Below are positions 12,891 through 25,334 of a DNA stretch of 64,000 nucleotides, piece after piece. The stretch is from Phaseolus vulgaris (Eukaryota; Streptophyta; Magnoliopsida; Fabales; Fabaceae): positions 3,754,118-3,818,117 of the forward strand of contig NC_023757.2 in the NCBI RefSeq assembly GCF_000499845.2. Direction: 5' to 3'. Within the stretch, counting starts at the first letter, position 1. The number at the start of each line of letters is the position of its first letter. The notes beneath the pieces are model-generated. The model saw nothing but the letters and a program-made list of their open reading frames with translations. It did no database searches and was not told the origin of the DNA. Position numbers and translations under genes: made by a program.

Positions 12891-13645
12891 CTCACATTTC
12901 TTTGATGTTTATTGTAGGTTGGTATTTGATCACGTAGGACAACAGTTAATCAAATAAATAAACTATGTTGTCATTGAACATCATTTAGATTTGAGGACAA
13001 ATCCTTTCTAAGAAGGAGAGAATTATGAAAACCATCCAACCTCGAAACTTTCTGCTAAGAAGATAGACGAAGATCGAGACTTACTGAAGAGCTTGAAAGT
13101 CTTTTTCTTCTTCTTAGCCTTGTAAAAATTGTAGAGAGTAGTTAGGAAGTTTTGGACCTTGTATTTTGGGCCAAAGTAGAGAAGGATGTAAATAGAAAAG
13201 AAAGTAGAGTGTAAAATAGTAAAAGAGGGGTGCAAATAGAAATGTAAGCAAAGAAGGCATGAGGCTCCACATGTCTTCTTCTCAATGGAAAGGATTTGCA
13301 AATAAGGTGGTGACACTTGTCACACTCTCATTTAAGAGGTTTTGAGAGACTTTCTCCTATAAATAGGAGTCTTTTGTACATGATTTTTAACTTTGATTTG
13401 AGTGATGAAATGTTATCCAATTGAGACACTTTTACTTGTTCAAAGTTCTCTCTATAGTTGTCTTCTTCCGAGACAATTTTCTAGATTCTCTCTATAGTTC
13501 TCTCTATAGTTGTTCAACATTACTTTCTCCTAGTAATGTTGGCTCAACCTCACTCTATAAACTAAGTGTTGGCCTAACCTCACTTAGATTCATCGTCATA
13601 ATTCTCATCTCTTCTAAATTTCTACAATTCTTCATGCTTCCGCAA
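12890..13645 (+). mobile_element. Ty3/gypsy 3' end: polypurine tract and LTR
   Basis: The phrase 'gatttgaggacaaatcc' followed by purine-rich aagaaggagagaa (13010-13022) is the usual tail of a gypsy internal region. An LTR-like unit then starts near 13023 with tatgaaaaccatccaacctc, holds a TATA box (ctataaatag near 13359-13368) and ends near 13645. A related LTR is at 36953-37780 in the same orientation. Confidence 0.6.
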
Positions 13646-13649
13646 TAAT

Positions 13650-13912
13650 GTTCATCATCCGTAGAAGATATTCAAATCAAAACAATGAAAAAGAAGATTT
13701 ACAAATGAAAATGCAAGCTAGAATTGCATAAAGAGATGTAGAATAGTTGTGTTAGTGAAGACTCTTGAGTGGGTTGCTTAAGGAGACTAGACGTAGTCTT
13801 ACTTGTTGGGTGAACCAATATAAATTTGTATCTTCTTCTCTCTGCTCTGTACTTTTTAGAGACTGTTTTTGTATGTTTCTTATTTTGCAAATTGAGTTCA
13901 GGCATCATTCAA
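13650..13912 (+). mobile_element. SIRE-like copia LTR end fragment
   Basis: The segment with gttgcttaaggagactagac, ttgttgggtgaaccaatata and attcaaccccccttctag is the typical right end of a SIRE/Maximus-type LTR. Reverse-oriented relatives start at 34790 and 36430. Confidence 0.45.
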
Positions 13913-15575
13913 CCCCCCTTCTAGAGCCAATTGCACCATCAGTGACATTTAGTACAATCTTTCCAAATGCAAATCTTGTGGAGTTAGCTTGCAAAGGCAT
14001 CAAGAGTTTCACCCTTCATTTGGATGAGGATGCAACTCATGAATATGAAAGTGTTGTTCCACCTTCTCCTTACAACTCAAACTTTCCTTCTCCTCCTCCA
14101 TGTGCACATAATGCATGGGTGACTATTTTACGACAAATATACCATGTCAGAAGTAATAATTTGTCCCCAATGACGAATATCGAACCCACAAGGAACAATT
14201 GAATTCTCAAGTATAAGATTCACTAAATAGAAAACAATAAGTAAAAGTTTGTCGGATGATTGTTATGTATGAGATTGCAAGAATGTAAATAAAGCAAGTA
14301 AAGAGTTATTGATTCAATTGGAAAAATTGGGATTGGGGTTCATCCTTCTCACTCTTTTGTATTTTGAAAAGCATAATAATATTTTATCTTTGATTGATAT
14401 TGATGCCCATATAAAATTCATTTATATCAATTTCTCGCATATAAAATTATTAAGATAGTCTCCTAAATATTCATTCCTCGCATATCGTTACAAGCAGATG
14501 TTGATAGCAATTAGCATTTCAAATATATTCCTAACATTCAAATATGTTAGGCATTATCATTTAGGTCAAAAGCTTAGAAGTACTTTTCAGTCAAATCTAA
14601 GGATCAAAATCATCATAAAACAAGCGTTAAGAATAAAATGACAATATCAATCATCAATCAAGAACAAAATATTATGTTTAAATATCACCTCAATTCATAA
14701 GAGTTTGAACAAATTATTCCAATCCCAAAGGGTAGAATTAGTCACTCATGTTGGTCATTACAAACATGGAAAACAAGAAAAGAAGATTCAGGATGTTTAT
14801 CCTTGACGGCTGCCACCTCTAGGGTTTTCTATCTAGTTATATTCTTCCAACCATGTTTAGGATTGTGTCTCACGTCTCATATTTAACCTAGTTGGTCTTG
14901 GGCTAAGTGACTTCTTGCCTAGGCGTGATTAGGCTCGCTTGGGTGAGTTGGATGAGAAAAATCCCAACCTCTCTAGAGTGATCTCGCCTGGGCGTGATTG
15001 AGCTCACTTGGACTAGTTCCTTTGGAGTGATCTGGCTAAGGCGATTTTTTGAGCGATTTTTTAGCGTTCCAGCTTTCCCTTTTCATCTTGTATATTCTCC
15101 TTTAGTCCAATCATCTCCATTTGCTCCTAAAATCCTGAAATTAACACAAATTTGGGAATAAATCGTTCTTATTCATTTTATAATCACAAAATATGTAAAA
15201 AAGGTTTAAATTCATAAAATAGGGGTTAAATTATAGTTATTTTATCAATAAACATCCATAAGTGTTTGTCTTTTAATATGAAATATTACTAAAATATGAT
15301 ACTTATCATGCACCAAATTGATTCCTGGTCGCACGGCTTTGCCAACAATTGTAGACGTATGGGAGCTAGATGAAATTCTCAACAATGATATTTTGTTTGG
15401 TGTTGTAGTGAGTCTGATAGAGATTATTGTTGTAGGTGTTAAGATTGACTTACTCCTTCCTTGGATTCGTGAGTCGAAACCGACCTACACTCAACTTACC
15501 TATGAATTAGATCCTGTCCATCTAGAAGATAATGAAGATATTGAAGATTGGAAGAGTCAAGTTGACATTTTTTAG
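13907..15575 (+). pseudogene. unrecognised coding-like segment split by an LTR insertion
   Basis: Two plus-strand open stretches lie on either side of the solo LTR. The left one (about 13907-14115) includes LVELACKGIKSFTLHLDED and a proline/serine tail. The right one (about 15312-15575) includes LPTIVDVWELDEILNNDILF and ends at a stop. On removing the insertion their frames differ by one base. I do not recognise the product; it could be transposon-derived. Low confidence that it was ever one gene. Confidence 0.25.
14116..15308 (-). mobile_element. solo LTR, 1,193 bp
   Basis: Read on the minus strand the unit begins TGATAAGTATCATATTTTAG and ends TAGTCACCCA, giving TG..CA ends. It is flanked by TGCA on both sides (14112-14115 and 15309-15312), a 4-bp match where 5 would be usual. 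There is no internal region, so a solo LTR is the simplest reading. Confidence 0.5.
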
Positions 15576-16183
15576 CTTCAAATGATGCTCAACATGTTTA
15601 TTCAAAAACCACATAGACTCTAAAATGTCATCAAGTTATACCAACATGCAGGAAACATCTTTTCTTTCTTATTTGTCCATCTGAGAATAACAAGAAGACT
15701 AAGTTCTTCATGTTGAGACCCTATACGATCTATGTAGACAATATATTAAGCTCCTAAACGGTCTGATAAACACTAGATGATCTATGATTTCATGTCTTTA
15801 TGCTTTGATGATAACAAAAATTGTTTGAATGACTTATATATTAAAAGATTTAAACGATGTTTTTACTTGCAATATTCATTATATGGCCTGAGCATATATA
15901 ACATATATTCATTAGACGGCCTGATAAGCTTTGTTAAGTGCTTAACAGAATTCAAAACTAAATGTATTACTTGGTTCTAACAATGATTTGTATAGTTGCA
16001 ATATAGAGTAAACTCTTTGAGCATCTAAAAATTTTGTTCATGCTAGACGATCTAACTACCGTGTTGAATGAATAACAAATTTTTATTACAATTATTAAAC
16101 AAAATCTAATGAATTCATATATCTATTAAAAATATGTTCAATCAAAGAGATTTATATCCAAAAATGAAAAGATTTGAATCTAT
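15576..16183. other. repeat-like intergenic DNA
   Basis: Includes motifs such as 'gacgatcta' and 'acggtctga' that recur in LTR-like DNA elsewhere in the window. No gene was recognised. Confidence 0.3.
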
Positions 16184-16565
16184 CACTACAAGAAAATCAT
16201 GAAATAAAAACTAATTTTTAGTGACAAAAAATAATTAGTTGCTATAGTGACTAAATTAAAGACCATTTTAGAGACTAAATTTTTTATTTATTTCTAAATT
16301 AGTTTCTATTATTGTTAAATGGTTTCTAAATTGATATCTAATTAGCAACCAAGGTTTTTGCTACAAAATTTAAAAACTAAATAATTGGTAGTTAAAACCT
16401 TGGTTGCTAATTAGATACCAATTTAGAAACCATTTAACAATAATAGAAATTAATTTATAAACCAATTTTTTTTTTAGTTTCTAAAATGGTTTATAATTTA
16501 GTTACTATAACAATAATTATTTTTGTCTCTAAAATTGGTTTGTATTTCATGTTTTTATCTTTGTG
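16184..16565 (+). mobile_element. foldback CACTA-type MITE, copy 1
   Basis: A 382-bp unit starts CACTACAAGAAAATCATG and ends ATCTTTGTG, with TAT target duplications at 16181-16183 and 16566-16568. The two halves are nearly complementary (for example taattagcaaccaaggtttt pairs with aaaaccttggttgctaatta), so the whole unit can fold into one long hairpin. CACTA ends and a 3-bp duplication place it with the CACTA (En/Spm) superfamily. It has no coding capacity. Confidence 0.85.
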
Positions 16566-16899
16566 TATGTAATGACTTTATTCTTCCGTGTTTTTCGTAT
16601 ATCTTTAAAATTCATCTTTCCTAAACATATTTGTTCAAATAAATCTTGCGAATATCTTGTTTAATATAATGTGAATATCTCGCAGTCTTCTTTAAACAAA
16701 AATAATTTGAATAAATTGAAAATCTCAAGTACCCTATTTTGGTATCACACATTATTTAGAATGAAACGATTTTTTTATTATGTTTTGCTTTGTTTTTTCT
16801 AACTCATATTGCAAATAATTTCAAATTAGTTTCTTAAATATTTCGAAGCAAATTTTTGTTGGAAGATTACAAATCCATGTTTTCTGTTTTGAGCCTCTC

Positions 16900-17470
16900 T
16901 AGCTCAAAAAAGATGAAGATAAAAGATACTACAATATCCAAACTTAACCAATTCATCCAAGTGCATATATAAGGAGATTGAATGTGGAGAACAAAAAAAA
17001 GGACAAGCCAAGCAATAAAAAGATATATTGTGGTTTTTCTGAAAAATATTGAGAGTTGTAGTGAGTGTCTACTCTAGTCTTTAGAGCATTTAGTCTTCTG
17101 GTTTGAGTGTGAAACCTTTGTAATTTTCCAATTTGTTAAGTTATACCCGTGTGAGTTTTATTTGTTTTGAGATTATTTCTTGTTTCTTTTGAGAGTTCTT
17201 ATTCTTAGGGAGAGATTAAGAAGGTGTAACCTAAAGATGTATAGATACTCGTTATAATCTAGAGATGTATAATACTCGTATAACTAGTTGGTTAGTGAAA
17301 ACTCTTTAGCAATTGTTTAAAGGGATTGAAACGTAATCCATATTTAGGTGAATCAGGATAAATTCCTTATGTTGATATCTTGATGTTTATACTTTAATTC
17401 TTAAAGTTAAGACGATTGGTTAAACATTCTTACGATCTACAAGACAACCTAATTATTTTATCTTAAGCCA
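16900..17470 (+). mobile_element. SIRE-like LTR fragment
   Basis: Contains blocks such as actagttggttagtgaaaac and gggagagattaag, complementary to blocks in the reverse-oriented LTR copies at 34840-35400 and 36430-36850. Boundaries are approximate and there is no coding sequence. Confidence 0.35.
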
Positions 17471-18079
17471 AGTGCACCTACACTTCATATTAATGGATCG
17501 TCCCTAAACATGCCAGCCTTTCTAGATGTATAAAGTAGAAAAGGTTCTTCGAGCTGATAAATATAAAACCTGAAATCTTGCAAGAGACCCCTTCATCAAA
17601 CCCTCACATCTGAAATTGGCAACTCTAACGGGAAAATTCATGAGAAGTTGTTGTTGCATGACTTGCATCTGTTAATCAGATTTAAGTCATCGCTTACTCA
17701 CACAAGTGGTCTCTGACCAAAAGAGCTGTCGTGTTCTTATGTGCTTCCACGTTTTCCCATTGTGGACCTGATGTTGTCTCTTTCCCAAGCCAACTCAAGT
17801 ATAGTTAGTGAGATGAACTTCTATGCCTCTTATAATGACTTTGATTTTTCTGTAGTCTTGCTTACATTTTGGCTTCTTTGGATATTATTGGTGCTCTTCA
17901 TGAACCAACTCTTCAAGCACGTTATGAAGCCCTAGGTGAAAGGTATTGATTGCGTCCTTCATAGGTCTTGGACCAAAACCTCTCTTGCCTACTTCGTCTT
18001 CCATGCCTATGTTATTATCATTTGATAATGAAGAAATGAGGTTAAAAATGGAGTTATATGAAGATGTTTTTTCGTAGGT
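17471..18079. other. intergenic DNA, no gene recognised
   Basis: Moderately GC-balanced compared with its surroundings, but no protein family or repeat boundary was identified. Confidence 0.3.
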
Positions 18080-18340
18080 TTTGCTTGAACATGTTCTTTT
18101 AAAGGACACCCATGATTGTGTTCTTGCCTTTAACCTCAAGAGTTCCATTACCTTTCGTCGCACTCTTGTCCCAAAGCCAAGATCCTTTAACATGCCAACA
18201 AGACAAGGACAGAAACATCAAAATCAGAGCGTGAAGGTGCTTGTAGATCGTGGCTTGATCATGGGCAATTCCAAGGAACATTTGGTCCTTCGTGTCGCTT
18301 TCTAAGGGCCCACTTAATTAACCCACTTAGATTAATTTGG
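18080..18340 (+). repeat. dispersed repeat, copy 1
   Basis: Shares an ordered series of blocks (tcgtcgcactcttgtcccaaa, acatcaaaatcagagcgtg, gtgcttgtagatcgtggcttgatc) with 32570-32760. Both copies are diverged and non-coding as far as can be seen. The family is unknown. Confidence 0.5.
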
Positions 18341-19930
18341 TCAAAATAGAACTCAAATCAAGAATAATAGAACACAAATAACAGGTTGTTTTATTATTTT
18401 TTAAAATTTTCATTTAGAACTTAAATATATTTTTAATTTCTTAAATTTTGATTACAATTTTTTTAAAATATTATAGTTTTTTTTATTCAAACATTTCCCA
18501 TTTAAACACTGTCAAGATTAATATTTTGAAAGAGAAATAAATATGCAATTTGATAATTTTTTAAGGTAACATAATAATAAAAATTTTGGGTGGTCTAATA
18601 GGAATTCGTGACTTAGGAGTCTGAATGCATTTAATTAGGAAAGAATATATATATTTTGATATCATCTTAATAAATACGTTTATACCTAATCCAATCGCTT
18701 AAAATTGACCTAGAGGTTGATGTTTATGGTATATTTTGTGATATGGTCTTTATTTAATTAGGGATTTCCAATAAACATATTAAAATAAATATTTTGAAAG
18801 AAAATAAAGATATAATTTAATAAATTTTGAAAATAATAATATAAAATTAAAATAAATTATTATGTATAGTGTTCTATAATTAATTAGTTGCATGAACACA
18901 ATTTTCAATAGTATCTTGGATAAAGAGATTAAAATAAGTCTTTTTTTTTAAGTTTAGGAACTAAAAAGTTTGAATTTAGAAGACCGTAAATAAATTTATT
19001 TCAAATTTAAGAAAATAAAATAATATATTTTATCTTCTTTTTTTTCTTAAACATGAGTTTATTTTTATGAACGATAAACTAAAAAAATTATAGTTCAAGT
19101 AGTTGAGTAAATTGTATGAATTTGTGTTAAATTTTTTACATTTATTCAATTCCTATTTATCAGTGACAGATTTGTCTTGATCGAGAGAAAAAGTTGTATC
19201 AAGAACGGGTAAATGAAGTAAGTGGAATTCCGTTAAGCCAAACACGAGCATCCGTTTTCAACAAATAGATTCTATATTAATAACAATTTTGTTTTGTTTT
19301 GAAAAGGAACTAATAACTTCAAGTCCAGATAATCTATTTGTTTCAGACACAATATTTTCATAATCACAAAATATAAATTTTAATTTTATCAAATTAAATT
19401 ATTTTTAAGACATACATTTAATCATTTCTAATTTTTTAATATTTTTTATTTTTTATTTTTTTACGTGAGAATATCTGATTATCATTTTAAACGGTTTAAT
19501 CATATAACACCTTAATTTATTAGTAACTTTAATTTTTTGTTTTTTTTCTTAACTTTGTTTTATTTAAGGAATTTTTTTATTACATAATTTTTTATTTTCT
19601 CTTTCAATGTTCAACTCATATGACTGTCAGAGTAAAATCCTTTTCATCATATTTATTTTAATTAAGTGTTATTAAATAAAAAGTGTAAAGCATGAATATG
19701 CTTTGACTATAGGATGCAAGTTTTATAGAAGACCGATAATGTAAGACACAATGTGTTTTGTTTGAAAGACGATACAACACATGTCTTCTATTTGCTTTGT
19801 TTGATAAGTGAAGTCCTAGTAAGATATTATGTATGCACACTCTATTTTAAGCTAAAGTTGTATCTAACAAAAATCCTTGTGAGCTTATTCTATGTTGTAA
19901 AAAATATCTCATCTTTAGAAATGTAAGTTG
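18341..19930. other. AT-rich intergenic DNA
   Basis: No gene or recognisable repeat. Confidence 0.4.
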
Positions 19931-21030
19931 AGTTCAAGAGAATGGGGGATGAATTGAATTTTTTCCTTTAAATATGGACTAGAATGAAATTTTTAAGAAA
20001 ATCAACTCATTAGAATATAGAACAATCAATTGAAGATGTTGTTAACTAGTAGAAATCAGAAATTTTAATCAGTTAATTTTTTTTCAGGTCACATAATTAG
20101 TCAATTGCATTTCTGAACACACAGGAAACACTTAAAATCTCATTACAAAAATATAAAAAGAGAGAAAAAGAGAATCACACATTGATTCACTCTTCCTCAA
20201 GAGCTACATCCAGTTTTCCAGCCACACCAATTGAGAAAACACTATATCAAAGAATCTTTAGAAACAATACTCACAATACAATCACTCTTGAACCCTACAA
20301 GAATGACCTATATCGTAAGCAACACCTTGCTGCTTTAAAGAAATCATAAACTATATCTAATTTCTATGCAATAACCTTAGAAACGAAAGAATCAAGAAAC
20401 AACTACACCTGTATTATAGCATAAACAATCAAATTTTGGAAATTCAAGAATAACTTCTTCAATCAAGATATGTAATCTAAGAATGCTACTAGAATTAAAA
20501 GTATTTATTTAAAGTACTAGTGCTATAAAATAAATCACTCAGCTTTCTCTTGAAAATTGTAAGAATTTACCTTGGAAATATTTTTCAAAATATATTTTTA
20601 TAAAGCTCACAGAAAATCACATTTTCAACTATTTTGTCATTTTTAATAGATTAAACAATCGATTCAACCAATTAATTCACATAAAGTGAAAATAGTAGAT
20701 TAATTCGAATTTTTAATATGTTAAGAATATAACGCATAACAACATCCTAACATCCAAGAGATTTCAATTTGTTAAATAACATATTTTAACATATTAAACA
20801 TCTTTTCATAACTTTTTCATAACTTTTTGAGGTTTTAATTAATTTTAACAAATCAAAATATAATTTCAATCCATTGAAATTTCCTTAATACCAACATTAG
20901 GTTTCAGACAGTTTAAAATATTTTAAAAACTTTGTTCTTGGATAAGAAAAAAACATACAAACCAATTACATCGAAATCAAATCAATACATGTTAAACACA
21001 ACCTTAGTCTTCAATCCTTTATTTTTATTA
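19930..21030 (-). repeat. diverged LTR-like repeat, copy 1
   Basis: Begins with gagttcaagagaatgggggatgaattg, the reverse complement of the SIRE-like LTR end style. The part from about 20340 aligns by eye with 24400-24990 over many blocks (for example aacaacatcctaacatccaagagatttcaa against aacaacatccttaaaataaagagatttcaa). It is probably a degraded LTR. No coding sequence. Confidence 0.45.
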
Positions 21031-22757
21031 AACTTGATGTTACATAGATTTTTTTTTAGTTAAGTCTTACATATGAATTATATGAATTAAATGAATCATG
21101 TGGTCTATATAACTACTAGACCATCTACTATAAGAGAGATTAGATAATCTAATATATTTTGACTTAAAATTTAAGATTTAAAGACCCAACTAAATTTAAT
21201 TAAATGAATTTTGTATAAAGTAATGAATTTATTCATAATTATAATATAAAAAAAACTATCATTAAAAATTTTAAATGTGAGCTTTTTAAATCTTTACGAG
21301 ATTCTACTGAGTTACTCAGATATTCGAATTTGTGAGTCCCTTTCTTATTCATTATCTTTCTGGGTCTACCTCTGTGAAAGAAAAGTTAGAGGTTTTTGTT
21401 ATGGCATTTGCTTTACTTGGTGTAATTTGGACATTGAATTTGGTGAATTTCAAAGGAAGTGGGTGGTTTTTTATTGAATCTATTAGCTGATATTTTCACG
21501 TGAATTGAATAAGCTTTTGTCGTTTCATGGCCACTGTTTGGTTTGTACGTGGGTGAGCTTTGTTCACATTAGGTGTACGTTGCACTCTTGTGGAGCATTG
21601 GTTTTTACTTTTGCATTTAATGCTTTTGCTTTATATATGTATACTATTCAAATACTTTTCTATTAATTAAAGGTGGTGCCTATTTTATATATATTTTAGA
21701 TATTTGTATAATTACATGTATAATCTTGTATTTAATATTTCATAAATAGAATCGCAAATATAAGTATAGTGTTTGAGTATATGTATGATGATATATATCT
21801 TTTCATATTCAATTAGTTATTCAATATTTTATAAATTATTACTTTTAAAATAAAATTCATGAAATAATTTATAATATTGATGAATAATTTACACTTTTGT
21901 GTTATTGTATGATTTGTAAGACTATTACGCATAGTCGTTATTACTATCTTATATTTTAACTAGTGAGAATCATGAAAAATGCAAAAATCTTAAAAATATT
22001 AAGATTTCAAAATTAAAAATATCAACACACAAAGAAACACTTTTTTCGAAAAAACTACGTAATCCTTGTAAATGGAAATACATAAGAACAAGTCAATCCT
22101 TGTCGGATTTAAATAAAAAATTTAAAAAAATACTTTTCTTTTATATGTGTATTTTTTTTAAGAAAAATAAACATTTTAAAAAACTATATTTGATTTGCAC
22201 ATTTAATTAAAAGTAATTGTTTTTAGACGGATGTCATAGGATGATAACACCTTCTCTACACAACCGAATCCTAGACCCAAATCTGAGAGTTTTGTTTCTT
22301 TTAAATGTTTTTTCGTAGTTTTTCTTGATAAAATACGGTGGTGTCTCCTCTATTCTTTTTGAAAGATTTTTTTTGCCCGTCATGACGACAACATCCAGAG
22401 ACACTGTTCTAAATGCATAACTTATTTACAAGCTAAGTCTAAACCCCTTCTTATAGCTAGTGCCCTTTGGGAACATGGTCTCCCAATATTATTCTATCTT
22501 TGTGGTATTTGATTGATAGTTGCCGCTTAGCAGTCAAATTAAAAAGATTCCAGCGTAGTCTGTCTAACATAGTGATAGACTACCTAACATTAGAGAGATG
22601 ATAGTATAAAAGTGGTTAGATGACCCCAAGTCATCTCCCAATGAATCTGATAGCGAGTCCAATGAAAATAATTCAAAACCTATCTGCAAGCAATGAAAAT
22701 TAACAATAACAGTACAGGAAAGGTGGTTGTGATTGTTAAGAAGGAAAATATAAAAGA
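21031..22757. other. intergenic DNA with repeat scraps
   Basis: Mostly AT-rich. The stretch 22430-22560 (tatagctagtgccctttggga) resembles 34430-34550 (tatagctagcgtccactggga). No gene was recognised. Confidence 0.3.
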
Positions 22758-24330
22758 TGATTGGCGGGATGGGCTTCTGGGCTTAAGGTGAATTTTTTAA
22801 AAAGCAGTATTGGCGGAATGGGGTTGGATCAATGTTCGCTTCAGCATTTTGCAGCTACTCTTAACTGTAAGGTGATGGTAACTTCTTTTATCTATTTAGG
22901 GTTACCAGTAGGAGGATGCCATAAGCGCAGTGTTTTCTGGAACGGGGTGTTAGAGAGAGTTCAGGGCAAGCTTTCGAGGTGGAAAGGCAGGTGTTTGTCG
23001 ATGGCTGGGAGGTTCTGTTTGATTAAGTCAGTTCTCTCCTCAATTCCGTTATTCTTTATGTCCCTATTCAAACTGCCATCTGGGGTGGCTGACAAGTTAG
23101 TTCGGATCCAAAGAAATTTCCTTTGGGGGTGGGGTTCTGACAGAAGGAAGATTGCTTGGGCCTCTTGGAATAAGGTTTGCGAGCCTCGGGACTACGGGGG
23201 TCTTGGAATCATTGACTTAAAGACTTTTAACCTGGCCCTGCTAGGCAAGTGGATTTGGAGGTGGGGGTCGGCCAAGGGAGGTTTGTGGAAAGAGATTCTT
23301 GACTCTAAATATGGTGGATGGAGGAATTTGAGAGCGGAAGGTAAACCCTGTAGGGGTTCTCTTTAGTGGAGAGACTTGAAGGAGGTTTGGGCCTCGGTGG
23401 GCTGGGGCAGAAGTTTTGAAGATGGGGTTGAGTGGAAAGTTGTTGATGGAGGAAATATTTCATTCTGGGAGGACATCTGGTTGAATTGTGGTGCTCTGAA
23501 GGGAATGTTTCCGAGATTATATTCGCTTAGCACGGCTAAAGCTGCTAAGGTGGCCGAGTTCGGGAACTGGTTTAATGGTGTTTGGATTTGGCATTTGTGC
23601 TGGCGTAGATCCCTCTTTGACTGGGAGAAGTTGTTGGAGGAGCAGTTGAGTCAGTTGCTGCAAGGGGTGAAGATGGATGTGGGAGGGGTGGATAGCTGGG
23701 TCTGGAAGGCTGAGAGGTCTCAAAGTTTTACTGTTAACTCAGCTTATAGCAAGGTAAGGAGGGTTAGTGATGGGGAGTCCTCTCCGACCTACTGTAGGTT
23801 GTGGAGGTGTAAAGCTTTGCCTTCTGCTGTATTCTTGGCCTGGAGAGTTTTGGAAAATAGGATTGCAACTAGGGTTAATTTGGTAAGACGCGGGATAATG
23901 GTTGAAAACCCTGTATGTTGCTTGTGTGGAAAGGTCGATGAGTCGTCGAGTCATTTGTTCGCCGTTTGTGACTTTGCTTGGAGGGTCTGGTGCCTTTGCT
24001 TTGAGTGGCTTGGAGTGTCGTTCATAATCCATTTGGATCCAATGCAAAATTTCATTCAATTCAGGTTGTGAGTGAAATTTGGAAGCATAGGAACTCGGTC
24101 GTCTTTAATGGAGGAGTGGCGGATGTGTTAGAAGTTTTTGCCTCAGCACAAGTAAAGGTGTGGTCTTGGATTGCTGCAAAGCTAGTTAGCGCTTGGTTTG
24201 GTTGGTCTTTTGACCGGCGGTTTTGGGTGTCGAGTTAGGAGTTAAATTGTATGTGTGTTTGTAAAAGGGTTGGACCACCCCTGAAGTGGTTCTCATTTAT
24301 TATTTTTTATTGCTGATAAAAAAAAAAAAA
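22758..24330 (+). mobile_element. 5'-truncated L1-type LINE
   Basis: The plus-strand frame from 22761 encodes the distal part of a LINE reverse transcriptase (ASGLKVNFLKSS, YLGLPVGG, LSRWKGRCLSMAGRFCLIKS) and, from 23376, the zinc-binding C-terminal region (AWRVLENRIATRVNLVRRG, CCLCGKVDESSSHLF). The catalytic F/YxDD box would lie upstream and is missing, so truncation removed it. An in-frame TAG at 23364-23366 and a frameshift near 24050-24070 break the rest. The 3' end is an A-run at 24319-24330. Its tail matches a second tail-only copy at 63880-63990. No clear target duplication was found. Confidence 0.85.
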
Positions 24331-24339
24331 GGAAGTGTC

Positions 24340-24990
24340 TCATGGCCTCCCACCTTTGAGGGGAATAAAACACCAAATTGACTTAGTCCTAAAGAAATTA
24401 GAAACCTTATCCAATTTCTATAAACAAATTTTAGAAATTAGAGAATTAAAGAACAATTGCACCTTAAATACAAAAGATACAAATAGGTTCTGAAAATTCA
24501 AGAAAACTTTCTACAATCAAGGAAAGTAATCAAAGAATGCTCCAAGAATAAAAATAATTCATTCAATGTAAATTGTGGTCTCAAAAATCAATTTTCTCTC
24601 TTTCCAAAAATATAAAAGCTTCTCTACATAAAGGTTTTCAAAATACAATTAATTCAAATACCTAATCTGTTAAAAACATAACATATAACAACATCCTTAA
24701 AATAAAGAGATTTCAACCTATGAAATAACAAATTTTAATAGATTAAACATCTCTACATAACTTTTTGAGATTTTAAGTAATTTTAATAAATTTAAATAGA
24801 ATTTTAATCCATTGAAGCTTCCTTAATACCAACACTAAATTCTGAACAGTTAAAAAAATATTTCAAAACATGATTCTTGAATTTTCATAGATTATTTACC
24901 TTGAGAAACAAAAACAAACAAATATAAAATCACAAAAACACATATAAATACATTTTCAAACGATTAATCGTCATTCTTCAAGTGAGGAAT
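24340..24990 (-). repeat. diverged LTR-like repeat, copy 2
   Basis: Direct-repeat partner of 20340-21030, in the same orientation and considerably diverged. The LINE and about 1.7 kb of other DNA lie between the two copies. Confidence 0.45.
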
Positions 24991-25074
24991 TAATCAAATA
25001 CAAGTTTCAACTTTATCTATCTCTACTCATCCATTTGTCATTGACTTTAGAAAAACTCATTTAAGTAGAGTGTC

Positions 25075-25079
25075 ATTAC
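25075..25079. repeat. target-site duplication ATTAC of the copia element, left
   Basis: ATTAC precedes the LTR here and follows the other LTR at 30528-30532. Confidence 0.9.
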
Positions 25080-25334
25080 TGAAAGAATATTCTCTGTTTT
25101 ATTCAATCTGCCTTTCAATCTATAACAATGATACATATATATAACCATAGCATTAGAACCGTACAGAACCGTACAGATTCTTTTCCTAACATAACATTTG
25201 TAATTAAGTCTAATTATAGACCCATTAATAGTGATTATATTCCTATAATTAAGTCTAATTATAGACTCATTAATAGTGATTATATTCCTGTAATTAAGTC
25301 TAATTAAGTCTAATAATGATTTTGTCCGGTAATA
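25080..25334 (-). repeat. 3' LTR of the copia element
   Basis: A 255-bp LTR. On the minus strand it begins TATTACCGGACAAAA directly after the purine tract and ends TTCTTTCA. It holds internal subrepeats (aattaagtctaattatagac twice) and about 20 bp more than the 5' LTR near its start. Confidence 0.92.
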
